A DNA stretch of 64,000 nt from contig NZ_FTMD01000007.1 in NCBI RefSeq assembly GCF_900156155.1, forward strand, positions 62,001 to 126,000, in the 5' to 3' direction. This stretch comes from Aromatoleum tolulyticum (GTDB taxonomy: Bacteria; Pseudomonadota; Gammaproteobacteria; Burkholderiales; Rhodocyclaceae). The notes under the pieces were generated by a model. It searched no databases and had not been told where the DNA came from. It saw only the letters and a program-made list of their open reading frames with translations. The first letter of the stretch is position 1. Each line of letters begins with the position of its first letter. A program made the position numbers and the translations under genes. Of this stretch, positions 46,896 through 55,599 are shown one piece after another.

Positions 46896-49154
46896 GTGGC
46901 TTCATCCCCTGATGGCGTGATCTCGGAACTGCTGCGGGACGAGCGTCCCGCAGGCGGACGCGAGGACCGCATCGCTGCCGCGCCCCCACGCGGCGACGAC
47001 CAGGCCGCTCTCGCACGGCGCATGCGGCGGCGCGCGGTCGGACTGGGCATCCTTGCCTTCCTGTTGGCGGTCGCGGCGATCGCCGCACTGGTCGCGCAGC
47101 AGGTCGCCGACCTGCAGCGCCGACAGCAGGACGGGGTCGCGCTGTCGCTCCAGCTCGTCGCCACGGTCCTGCGCCATCTCGACACCGACCCGGACCTCGC
47201 CGCGCGCGCGGCGTCCGAGGCGCTGCGACGCACCGCGGACGCCGCGCCCTTCGTGCGCGGCCAGGCCGAAGACGCGGCGCGGCGCGCACTCGACGCAAGC
47301 CGCCTGCGCCTGACGCTGCGCGGGCACACCGAGCGCGTCAATGCGATCGCCTTCAGCCCCGACGGGGCGCTCATCGCGTCGGCCGGGCAGGACGGCACGG
47401 TACGCATCCGCAATGCCGCGGACGGCGCCGCGCCCGCCGAACTGCGCGGTCACGAGGGCGAGGCCCGCGATCTCGCCTTCGGCCCGGACGGAAAGACGCT
47501 CGCCTCGGTGGGCGACGACGGTCGCATCATCCTGTGGGACGTCGTGCGCGGCGAACGGCTGCGCGAGCTGCCACGCCAGCCGGAGCCATTGAACGGCGTC
47601 GCGTTCGGGCCGGACGGAGAGATCGTGGCAACGGTGGGTCGGAGCCCGGTCGTGCGGCTGTGGGATGCCGATACGGGCGGGCTGCTCGCGAACCTCACGG
47701 GCCACAGGGCCCAGGTGCATGCGGTCGCCTTCAGTCGCGACGGGCGGCACCTTGCAACGGCGGGCAGCGATTCTGCGCTGCGCATCTGGGATCTGTTGAG
47801 CGGCCGGGCGCTGCACGTGCTCGAGGGCCATGCCGACACGGTCCTGGCGATCGCCTTCAGTCCGGATGGGCGCTGGCTGGCGAGCGCGGGCGAGGACCGC
47901 CGGGCGCGCCTGTGGGACGTCGCCAGCGGCGCGGCGGTACGCGCGCTGCCCGAACAGCCCGGCGCGGTTCATGCGGTCGCCTTCAGCCCGGACGGCGGCG
48001 TGCTGGCGACCGGCGGTTCCGACGGCTCGGCGCGGCTGTGGGACACCGCAGACTGCACGCGTCCGGCCGGCGAATGCCAGCCGCTCGCGACGCTCGCCGG
48101 CGAGGGCAACCCCGTGACCGACCTCGCCTTCGACACGGCCGGGACACGGCTCGCGACGACCGGCACGGACGGCAGCGTGAAGCTGTGGGACGTCGGCTTC
48201 GGCCACGCGGGGGCGATCCGCAGCCTTGCCTTCAGTCCGGACGGCAAGCGGCTTGCAACGGCCGCGACCGGCACGGACGCCACGGTGTGGGAACTCGGGA
48301 GCGGGAAAGTCCAGCACAGGCTCGCGGGGCAGGCGGGCACGCCGTCGCGCGTCGCCTGGAGCCCGGACGGCAGTCGCATCGCGACCACGGAACTCGACGG
48401 CACCACCGCGATATGGGACGCCGCCGGCGAACGGCCGCCGCTGCTGCTGCGCGGCCACACGGGGCGCGTGAATGGCATCGCCTTCAGTACCGACGGGCAC
48501 CGCGTCGCCACGGCCGGACGCGACGGGATGGTCGGCGTGTGGGATGCCGCCAGCGGCGCACGACGCCTGTGGCTACGCACCGGCGCGGCCGCGCTGAATT
48601 GCGTGATCTTCAGCCGCGACGCGCGCAGCGTATTGACGGCGGGCGCCGACGGCGGCCTCACGGAATGGAATGCCGCAGACGGCAAGCGGCTGCGCAGCCT
48701 GCAACAGCGCGGCGACGAGATCCTCGACCTCGCGCTGAGCCCCGACGGCTCGCTGCTCGCGACCGCCGGCACGGATCGCATCGCGCGCCTGTGGGGCCTG
48801 ACGGGCGGAAAGCCGGTGCGCAGCCTGGCGGGACATGCGGGCGCAATCGACGCGCTCGTCTTCAGCCCCGACGGTCGCCTGCTCGCGACGGCCGGACGCG
48901 ACCGCAGCGCGCGCGTGTGGGAAGTCGCGAGCGGTGCGGAGCGTCTGGTGCTGCCGCCGCAGGACGGCGCCGTGCATGCGGTCGCCTTCTCGCCCGACGG
49001 GCGCCTGCTCGCGACCGGCGGCGACGACCGGCGCGTGCATTTCCAACCGCTCGATCCGGGGCAAGTCGCGACGGCGCTGCACGAACGCGTCGCCGACGGC
49101 CTCACGGACGCGGAATGCACCAGATACCTGAACCGGAACCCCTGTCCGCCCTGA
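46896..49154 (+). CDS. Membrane-anchored protein with fourteen WD40 repeats
   Basis: A 752-residue protein: about 46 polar residues, one membrane helix (GILAFLLAVAAIAALV, about 50-66), a helical linker (about 70-140; DLAARAASEALRRTADAAPF), then 14 WD40 units of about 42 residues to the C-terminus. Units are marked by AIAFSPDG-type strands and a following LWD (HTERVNAIAFSPDG, HAGAIRSLAFSPDG, QDGAVHAVAFSPDG and so on). Fourteen repeats fit two seven-bladed propellers. The linker plus WD40 resembles the C-terminal half of nSTAND-type WD40 proteins, but no NTPase or effector domain is present. Start is GTG at 46896, five bases after GGAGGA. Likely a binding scaffold at the membrane; partner unknown. 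Confidence 0.88.
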   Translation: MASSPDGVISELLRDERPAGGREDRIAAAPPRGDDQAALARRMRRRAVGLGILAFLLAVAAIAALVAQQVADLQRRQQDGVALSLQLVATVLRHLDTDPDLAARAASEALRRTADAAPFVRGQAEDAARRALDASRLRLTLRGHTERVNAIAFSPDGALIASAGQDGTVRIRNAADGAAPAELRGHEGEARDLAFGPDGKTLASVGDDGRIILWDVVRGERLRELPRQPEPLNGVAFGPDGEIVATVGRSPVVRLWDADTGGLLANLTGHRAQVHAVAFSRDGRHLATAGSDSALRIWDLLSGRALHVLEGHADTVLAIAFSPDGRWLASAGEDRRARLWDVASGAAVRALPEQPGAVHAVAFSPDGGVLATGGSDGSARLWDTADCTRPAGECQPLATLAGEGNPVTDLAFDTAGTRLATTGTDGSVKLWDVGFGHAGAIRSLAFSPDGKRLATAATGTDATVWELGSGKVQHRLAGQAGTPSRVAWSPDGSRIATTELDGTTAIWDAAGERPPLLLRGHTGRVNGIAFSTDGHRVATAGRDGMVGVWDAASGARRLWLRTGAAALNCVIFSRDARSVLTAGADGGLTEWNAADGKRLRSLQQRGDEILDLALSPDGSLLATAGTDRIARLWGLTGGKPVRSLAGHAGAIDALVFSPDGRLLATAGRDRSARVWEVASGAERLVLPPQDGAVHAVAFSPDGRLLATGGDDRRVHFQPLDPGQVATALHERVADGLTDAECTRYLNRNPCPP

Positions 49155-49216
49155 GCCGCGCTGCATGCTAAGCTGGACGGCCATGTCGGATTCATTGCCT
49201 GCGGAGCCCGAAGAAG

Positions 49217-50350
49217 ATGCCCAGCCTGCTGCCCCAACCCGATCCCGACGGTCTGCTCGAGTACTCGGTCGTGTATACCGACCGCGCGCTCAATCACATG
49301 TCGCAGCGTTTCCAGGGCGCCATGCGCGACATCTCGCGCGTGTTGAAGAAGGTCTACGGCGCGCATGCGGCGGTCGTCGTGCCCGGCAGCGGCACCTTCG
49401 GCATGGAGGCGGTCGCGCGCCAGTTTGCGACCGGGAAGAAGTGCCTCGTGATCCGCAACGGCTGGTTCAGCTACCGCTGGACGCAGATCTTCGACATGGG
49501 CGGCATCCCGTCCGAATGCACGGTGCTGAAGGCGCGGGCGGTCGAAGCCGGCCCGCAGGCGCCGTTCGCGCCGGCGCGGATCGCCGAGGTCGTCGCGGCG
49601 ATCCGCGAGCGGAAACCCGATCTGGTGTTCGCCCCGCACGTCGAGACCGCCGCCGGCATGATCCTGCCCGACGACTATCTGCGCGCCGTCGCCGACGCCG
49701 TGCATGAGGTCGGCGGCCTGTTCGTGCTCGACTGCATCGCCTCCGGCACGATCTGGGTCGACATGGCCGCGAGCGGCGTCGACATCCTCATCAGCGCGCC
49801 GCAGAAGGGCTGGAGCTCGCAGCCGTGCTGCGCCCTCGTGATGCTCGGCGAGCGCGCGCGCGAGCGGCTCGAGGCGACGACCAGCACCAGCTTCGCGTGC
49901 GACCTGAAGAAGTGGCTGCAGATCATGGAAGCCTACGAGAAGGGCGGCCATGCCTACCACGCGACGATGCCGACCGACGCGCTGACCGCGCTGCGCGACG
50001 TGATGCTGGAAACGGAGGCCTACGGCTTCGACAAGGTGAAGGCCGAACAGCAGGAGCTGGGCCGGCGCGTACGCACGCTGCTCGCCGCACGCGGCTTCCG
50101 CAGCGTCGCCGCACCGGGCTTCGAGGCGCCGGGCGTGGTCGTGTGCTACACGGACGACCCCGAAATCCAGTCGGGCCGCAAGTTCATCGCGCAGGGCCTG
50201 CAGACCGCCGCCGGCGTGCCGCTGCAGTGCGACGAGCCGGCGGACTTCCGCAGCTTCCGCATCGGGTTGTTCGGCCTCGACAAGCTGCACGCCGTCGAGC
50301 GCAGCGTGAAGTCGCTGGAACAGGCACTCGACGCGCTCCGACCCGCGTAA
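49217..50350 (+). CDS. Class V aminotransferase (alanine-glyoxylate / serine-pyruvate type)
   Basis: A 377-residue fold-type I PLP enzyme. The PLP-Schiff-base lysine is K197 (ISAPQKGWSSQP) and the cofactor-contacting aspartate is D172 (FVLDCIASG). VVVPGSGTFGMEAVARQ is the phosphate-binding region. It resembles the AGXT branch of class V enzymes; alanine-glyoxylate, serine-glyoxylate or a related amine donor are all possible. Start is the ATG at 49217. It stands alone, 62 bases after the WD40 gene. Confidence 0.88.
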   Translation: MPSLLPQPDPDGLLEYSVVYTDRALNHMSQRFQGAMRDISRVLKKVYGAHAAVVVPGSGTFGMEAVARQFATGKKCLVIRNGWFSYRWTQIFDMGGIPSECTVLKARAVEAGPQAPFAPARIAEVVAAIRERKPDLVFAPHVETAAGMILPDDYLRAVADAVHEVGGLFVLDCIASGTIWVDMAASGVDILISAPQKGWSSQPCCALVMLGERARERLEATTSTSFACDLKKWLQIMEAYEKGGHAYHATMPTDALTALRDVMLETEAYGFDKVKAEQQELGRRVRTLLAARGFRSVAAPGFEAPGVVVCYTDDPEIQSGRKFIAQGLQTAAGVPLQCDEPADFRSFRIGLFGLDKLHAVERSVKSLEQALDALRPA

Positions 50351-50451
50351 CCGCCGCGCCCTGCGGCGGCCACCTAGCATATCTTTCCGGCCCGAGGAAC
50401 TTCCCGCATTCCTCGGTTACAATTCCGCCAGCATATAACGGGGGGAATTGC

Positions 50452-53400
50452 ATGCGGCACGGCAAGGCAGGATCCAGAGGCTTCGGCGTTGCGCCGATCG
50501 CGCTCGTCATCGTTCTGGTCACCGCACTCGGCGGCTACTTGTTCGCCACGCGCGACCGCTCGGGCGCGGACGCCGAAGCCGGCAACGTGCCCTTCGAGGT
50601 GGTGGACGGCGCCCCGCGCGAGCTCGACGGATCGCCCGCCCTCGCGCTGTCGTTCAGCCTGCCGCTCGACGCCCGCGGCGATCACGACAAATTCCTCCAG
50701 GTGCTGGAAATGCCGTCTCCCGCCCACGCTGCGGAAGGTTCGTCGGCGGGCGTGCACTATGAGGAAGAGGAAGACGGGAGCACGACGGTCGGGGTCAGCA
50801 ACGCGAGCAGCAGCGACCCGGCCGACACGGTGACCGAGGGCGGCAAGCCGGTCGCGGGCGCCTGGGTCGTCGGCGAGAACCCGCGGCTGCTGTTCTTCCC
50901 GCACGTCAAGCCGCAGACCCGCTACGTCGTGCGCGTGTTGGCCGGCCTGCCGGCGAAGGACGGCAGCAAGCTCGATGCGGAAGCGCGCTTCTCGATCCGC
51001 ATGGGCACGGTCGCCCCGGCGTTCTACTTCGCCAGCCGCGGCATGGTCCTGCCCGCCGGGCAGAACGGCGGTCTGCCGGTCACGACCGTGAACGTACCCG
51101 AAGTCGACATCCAGTTCCTCAAGGTCAAGCCGGAGCACCTGTCCGAATTCCTCGACCAGGTCGTGGCCGGCCCGGCCGGCCAGCCGACCCGCGACGCGTC
51201 CGCCGACGCGGAAGGCGGCGAAGCCGACGACGAGGAAAGCTACTACCACTACGGCGATGCGGGCACCCGCCTCAAGGGCGCCGTCGACGGCTGGCAGCTC
51301 GACCAGCTGCACCGCCTCACGACCAGCGCCTTCATCGGGCGCTTCGTCACCGAACAGAAGTCCGACCGCCGCCGCGTGACCTTCATTCCTGTCGAGGACA
51401 TCCCCGCGCTGCGCGAACCGGGCGTCTACGTCGCGGTGATGTCGCAGCCGAACCGCTTCCGCCACGAGTTCCAGACCACCTACTTCTACGTCAGCGATCT
51501 CGGCCTGCACGTGCGCCAGTACGCCGCCGGAGCCGACGCCTACGTGAGTTCGCTGGCCAGCGGCAAGGCCGTGAGCGGCGCCGAGCTGAGCTGGATCGAC
51601 GGCGAAGGCAAGACCCTGGCGCGCGGCGAGACCGACGGCGACGGGCGGGCGAACTTCGCCGAACGCCCGAAAGGCGCGCGCGTGCTGACGGCACGCAAGG
51701 GCGGGCACCTGTCGCTGATCGCCCTGAAGGAACCGGCGCTCGACCTCGGCGAGTTCGACATCGCCGGCACGCCCTTCGTCCCGGTGCGCCTGTTCGCCTA
51801 CAGCGGACGCAACCTGTACCGCCCGGGCGAGCGCTTCGACGTGTCGGTGATCGCCCGCGACGCCGACGGACGCGCCGTGCCGCCGCAGCCGATCCAGGCC
51901 GCGCTGCGCCGCCCGGACGGCAAGCTGCAATGGACGCGGACGTGGAAGCCGCTGGAACTCGACCCCGGCTACTACACCCAGGCGATCGAGCTGCCGATCG
52001 ACGCCGCGACCGGCTCGTGGGCGCTGGAATTGCGCACCGATCCGGCGGCCAGCACGGCCGCGGCGGTGATGCGCTTCGGCGTCGAGGAATTCCTGCCGGA
52101 GCGGATGAAGCTCGACCTGACCAGCACCGAGGCCAGTCTCGCGGACGGCGCGAGCTGGCGCATCGACGTCAGCGGGCGCTACCTGTACGGCGCCCCCGCC
52201 GCCGGCAACAGCCTCGTCGGCGTCGTGAACACCGAGCGCAACCGCAATCCGCTCGCACAGAAGCTGCCCGGCTTCGTGTTCGGCGATGCAGACGAGGACA
52301 CGGTCAAATCGCGCACCGAGCTGTCGGAAAACGCGCTCGACGACGCGGGCAAGACGAGCATCGACGTGGATCTCGCACCGGTCGCGGACCGGCGCTCGCC
52401 CTTCACCGTGCGCGCCACCATCGGCCTGCTCGAGAGCGGCGGCCGGCCGGTCATCCGCAGCATCGAGCGCGTGCATTGGCCCGCGCCGGTGCTGGTCGGC
52501 GTACGCCCGCTGTTCGTCGGCGCCTACGCGCGCGAAGGCGCCGCGGCGGAGTTCGAAGTGGTGCGCGCCGACACCGCCGCCACCCTCAAGGCGGGCACCG
52601 CGCTGCCGGTACGGCTGTTCCGCGAGAACCGCAACTACTACTGGCGCTTCGACGACCAGCGCGGCTGGAACTCGGGTTTCACCGAAACCGACGAGCTGGT
52701 GTCGACCACGCAGGTGTCCATGCCCGCCGGTGGCCGCGGCAAGCTCGCGCTACCGGTCAAGTACGGCCGCTACCGGCTCGAGGTGTTCGACCCGGAAACG
52801 CAGCAGACCGCACGCTACCGCTTCTACGCCGGCTGGTACGCGCAGGACGACGAAACCCGGGGCGTGCGCCCGGACCTCGTCGCGCTGAAGCTGGACAAGG
52901 CGGGCTACGCCGACGGCGAAACGGCGCGCCTGACGATCACGCCGCCGCATGCCGGCGAGGCGCTCGTGACCGTCGAGGGCGACAAGGCGCTGTGGGTGCG
53001 CCGCCTCTCGGTCGGCGCCGACGGCACGACGATCGACATCCCCGTGGACAAGGAATGGAAGCGCCACGACCTGTACGTCTCGGTCATGGTGCTGCGTCCG
53101 GGCAGCAGCGGCGACACGGTCACGCCGGCACGCGCGCTGGGTCTGATCCACCTGCCGCTCGACCGCAGCCAGCGCAAGCTCGACGTGGCGCTCGAAGCGC
53201 CGCAGAAAATGAAACCCGAACAGCCGCTGAAGGTTCGCGTGAAGGTCCCGGAGGCCAAGGGCCAGAAGGCGATGGTCACGCTGTCCGCGGTCGATGCCGG
53301 CATCCTCAACATCACCGCGTTCAAGAGCCCCGACCCGTTCGGCTTCTTCTTCGCCAAGCTGCGCTACGGCGCCGACGCGCATGACGTGTACGGGCGCCTG

Positions 53401-55599
53401 ATCGAGAAGATGGCCGGCGACAAGGGACGACTCAAGTTCGGCGGCGACGCGGCACCCAAGCCGACCAAGAGCCTGCCCAAGAAGGTGCGCCTGGTCGATC
53501 TCTTCAGCGGCCCGGTGGCGCTCGACGACAAGGGCGAGGCGGAGATCTCGCTGCCCGTGCCGGACTTCAACGGCAGCCTGCGCCTGATGGCCGTCGCGAC
53601 CAGCGGCGAGCGCTTCGGCATGCAGGAGGCCGAGGTCGTCGTCGCGGCGCCGCTGGTCGTCGAACTCGCGACCCCGCGCTTCCTGTCGGTCGGCGACAGC
53701 GCGGTGCTCGCGATGGACGTGCAGAACCTCTCCGGCGCCGCCCAGGACGTACGCATCAGCGTGACCAACGGCGACGGCCTCGCGATCCGGGCCGGCGAAC
53801 AGCGCATCGCGCTCAAGGACCAGCAGAAGCGCATCCTGCGCATCCCCGTCGAAGCCGGGACGGCGCTGGGACTCACCGAGGTTCGCGTGCATGTCGAGAG
53901 CGACGCGGTGAAGCTCGACCGCAGCTTCCCGCTGCAGGTGCAGGCACCGACGCCGCGCCAGTCGGTGATGAAGCGCGTCGTCGTCGCGCCGGGCGAAACG
54001 GTGGAATTGCGCGACGCCGAACTGGGCGGTTTCCTTAAGCACAGCGTCGCGGCGACGCTGGCAGTATCCGACAAGGCTCCGATCGACGTGCGCAGCGCCG
54101 TGCGCGGCCTGCTGACCTACCCGTACGGCTGCGCCGAGCAGACGACGAGCACCGCGTACCCGCACGTGTTCATCGACGAGACGGCCGCGAAGCAGTTCGG
54201 CCTGAAGCCCTACACGCAGGCCCAGCGCGCCGAAATGCTCGAGAAGGCGATCGGGCGGCTGGCCGGGATGCAGGCGCCCAACGGCGGCTTCAGCCTGTGG
54301 GGCAACGTCGGCAACTACGAGTACTGGCTGTCGGCCTACGTCACGAACTTCCTGCTCGACGCGCGCGAACAGGGCTTCAATGTCCCGCCCGAGATGGAGA
54401 AGCGCGCCGTCGAATTCCTGCTGAAGGGCCTGCAGGAAGGCGTCGCCGGCCTGCCGCGCGAAGCGGTGAAGTACAGCGCCGATTCGGTGTGGGCGGACCA
54501 CCGCTACGCCGGATCGGGCCGCTTCGCGGTGCTCGCCTACGGCGCCTATGTCCTCGCCCGGCAGGGCAAGGCCCCGCTGGCGACGCTGCGGCAGCTGCAC
54601 GAGTCGCAGGCCGCGGCGCACTCGGGCCTCGGCCTGGTGCACCTCGGCATCGCGCTGAAGCTCATGGGCGACGAGGCGCGCGCGACTAGCGCAGTCGAAG
54701 CCGGCATCCGGAAGAACCGTCCGGACAATTACTGGTGGGGCGACTACGGCAGCAACCTGCGCGACTGGGCGCTGATGTACGTGTTGCTCGAGAAGCACGG
54801 CCTCAAGCCCGAAGGCCGCGAGAACCTCGTGAACCTCGTCGCCGGCGAGCTGGAGCGCGGCCGCTACTACTACCACAGCACCCAGGAGAAACTCGCACTG
54901 TTCCTGCTCGGCCGCAGCTTCATCACCGGGGCCGGCGGCAACTGGACGGCCGAAGCGGGCAGCGGCGGCAGGACGCAGGCGATCGGCGGCAAGGGCACGC
55001 AGTTCCTGTCCCTGTCCGCCGAGGACGTCGCCGGCGGCGTCCGTCTCACCAATACCCATCAGGAAAAGCTCTTCGCCGAGCTCAATCTCGCCGGCAACCC
55101 CGCGGCGATGCCCGCGGCACGGCGCGATGCGTTCGACCTCAGGCGCGAGTGGTACACGCCGGACGGCCAACCGCTCGGCAAGCGTCCGCTGCGCGTCGGC
55201 GAGACGCTGATGGTCCGCCTGCGCGTCGGCACCGCCGGACGCCACAGCAACGGCCTGGTCGTCGACTACGTGCCGGCAGGGGTCGAGATCGAGAACGCCA
55301 ACATCGTGCAGGGCGAGCAGTCGGCGATCAGCATCGCCGGGATCGACCCGCGCCAGGCGATGCAGGACGGCGCGATCCAGCACGTCGAGTTCCGCGACGA
55401 CCGCTTCGTCGTCGCCGCGCGGCTGCGGGGCGAGATGAACTTCTTCTACCGCGTGCGCGTGGTCACACCGGGGCGCTTCGTCGTGCCGCCGACCTACGCC
55501 GAGGACATGTACCAGCCGCACATCTACGGCATCGCCGGAGGCGAGGAAACGCTGCAGATCACCGACGGACACGGCGACGGAGCCGGCAACGGGCAATGA
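50452..55599 (+). CDS. yfhM: Bacterial alpha-2-macroglobulin (YfhM type)
   Basis: A 1715-residue periplasmic protease-trap protein held in the membrane by an N-terminal helix (VAPIALVIVLVTALGGYLF). MG-type beta domains run through the first two thirds (for example FAYSGRNLYRPGERFDVSV in an MG2/MG3-like region). The thioester motif is C1227-A-E-Q1230 (YPYGCAEQTTSTAYPH), so it should form a reactive thioester. The C-terminal alpha-helical thioester domain and a macroglobulin-complement-like end follow. Unlike E. coli YfhM the N-terminus has no cysteine, so it is not a lipoprotein. The stop overlaps the pbpC start. Paired with PBP1C it is thought to guard the periplasm against host or rival proteases. 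Confidence 0.95.
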   Translation: MRHGKAGSRGFGVAPIALVIVLVTALGGYLFATRDRSGADAEAGNVPFEVVDGAPRELDGSPALALSFSLPLDARGDHDKFLQVLEMPSPAHAAEGSSAGVHYEEEEDGSTTVGVSNASSSDPADTVTEGGKPVAGAWVVGENPRLLFFPHVKPQTRYVVRVLAGLPAKDGSKLDAEARFSIRMGTVAPAFYFASRGMVLPAGQNGGLPVTTVNVPEVDIQFLKVKPEHLSEFLDQVVAGPAGQPTRDASADAEGGEADDEESYYHYGDAGTRLKGAVDGWQLDQLHRLTTSAFIGRFVTEQKSDRRRVTFIPVEDIPALREPGVYVAVMSQPNRFRHEFQTTYFYVSDLGLHVRQYAAGADAYVSSLASGKAVSGAELSWIDGEGKTLARGETDGDGRANFAERPKGARVLTARKGGHLSLIALKEPALDLGEFDIAGTPFVPVRLFAYSGRNLYRPGERFDVSVIARDADGRAVPPQPIQAALRRPDGKLQWTRTWKPLELDPGYYTQAIELPIDAATGSWALELRTDPAASTAAAVMRFGVEEFLPERMKLDLTSTEASLADGASWRIDVSGRYLYGAPAAGNSLVGVVNTERNRNPLAQKLPGFVFGDADEDTVKSRTELSENALDDAGKTSIDVDLAPVADRRSPFTVRATIGLLESGGRPVIRSIERVHWPAPVLVGVRPLFVGAYAREGAAAEFEVVRADTAATLKAGTALPVRLFRENRNYYWRFDDQRGWNSGFTETDELVSTTQVSMPAGGRGKLALPVKYGRYRLEVFDPETQQTARYRFYAGWYAQDDETRGVRPDLVALKLDKAGYADGETARLTITPPHAGEALVTVEGDKALWVRRLSVGADGTTIDIPVDKEWKRHDLYVSVMVLRPGSSGDTVTPARALGLIHLPLDRSQRKLDVALEAPQKMKPEQPLKVRVKVPEAKGQKAMVTLSAVDAGILNITAFKSPDPFGFFFAKLRYGADAHDVYGRLIEKMAGDKGRLKFGGDAAPKPTKSLPKKVRLVDLFSGPVALDDKGEAEISLPVPDFNGSLRLMAVATSGERFGMQEAEVVVAAPLVVELATPRFLSVGDSAVLAMDVQNLSGAAQDVRISVTNGDGLAIRAGEQRIALKDQQKRILRIPVEAGTALGLTEVRVHVESDAVKLDRSFPLQVQAPTPRQSVMKRVVVAPGETVELRDAELGGFLKHSVAATLAVSDKAPIDVRSAVRGLLTYPYGCAEQTTSTAYPHVFIDETAAKQFGLKPYTQAQRAEMLEKAIGRLAGMQAPNGGFSLWGNVGNYEYWLSAYVTNFLLDAREQGFNVPPEMEKRAVEFLLKGLQEGVAGLPREAVKYSADSVWADHRYAGSGRFAVLAYGAYVLARQGKAPLATLRQLHESQAAAHSGLGLVHLGIALKLMGDEARATSAVEAGIRKNRPDNYWWGDYGSNLRDWALMYVLLEKHGLKPEGRENLVNLVAGELERGRYYYHSTQEKLALFLLGRSFITGAGGNWTAEAGSGGRTQAIGGKGTQFLSLSAEDVAGGVRLTNTHQEKLFAELNLAGNPAAMPAARRDAFDLRREWYTPDGQPLGKRPLRVGETLMVRLRVGTAGRHSNGLVVDYVPAGVEIENANIVQGEQSAISIAGIDPRQAMQDGAIQHVEFRDDRFVVAARLRGEMNFFYRVRVVTPGRFVVPPTYAEDMYQPHIYGIAGGEETLQITDGHGDGAGNGQ

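Noticed and set aside
47300-49060. CRISPR-like array from the regular spacing of similar DNA units
   Set aside because: The units are coding WD40 repeats of about 126 bases in one frame, not short direct repeats with unique spacers.
47969-50380. 803-residue minus-strand frame with regular repeats
   Set aside because: The repeats merely mirror the WD40 repeats of the opposite strand.
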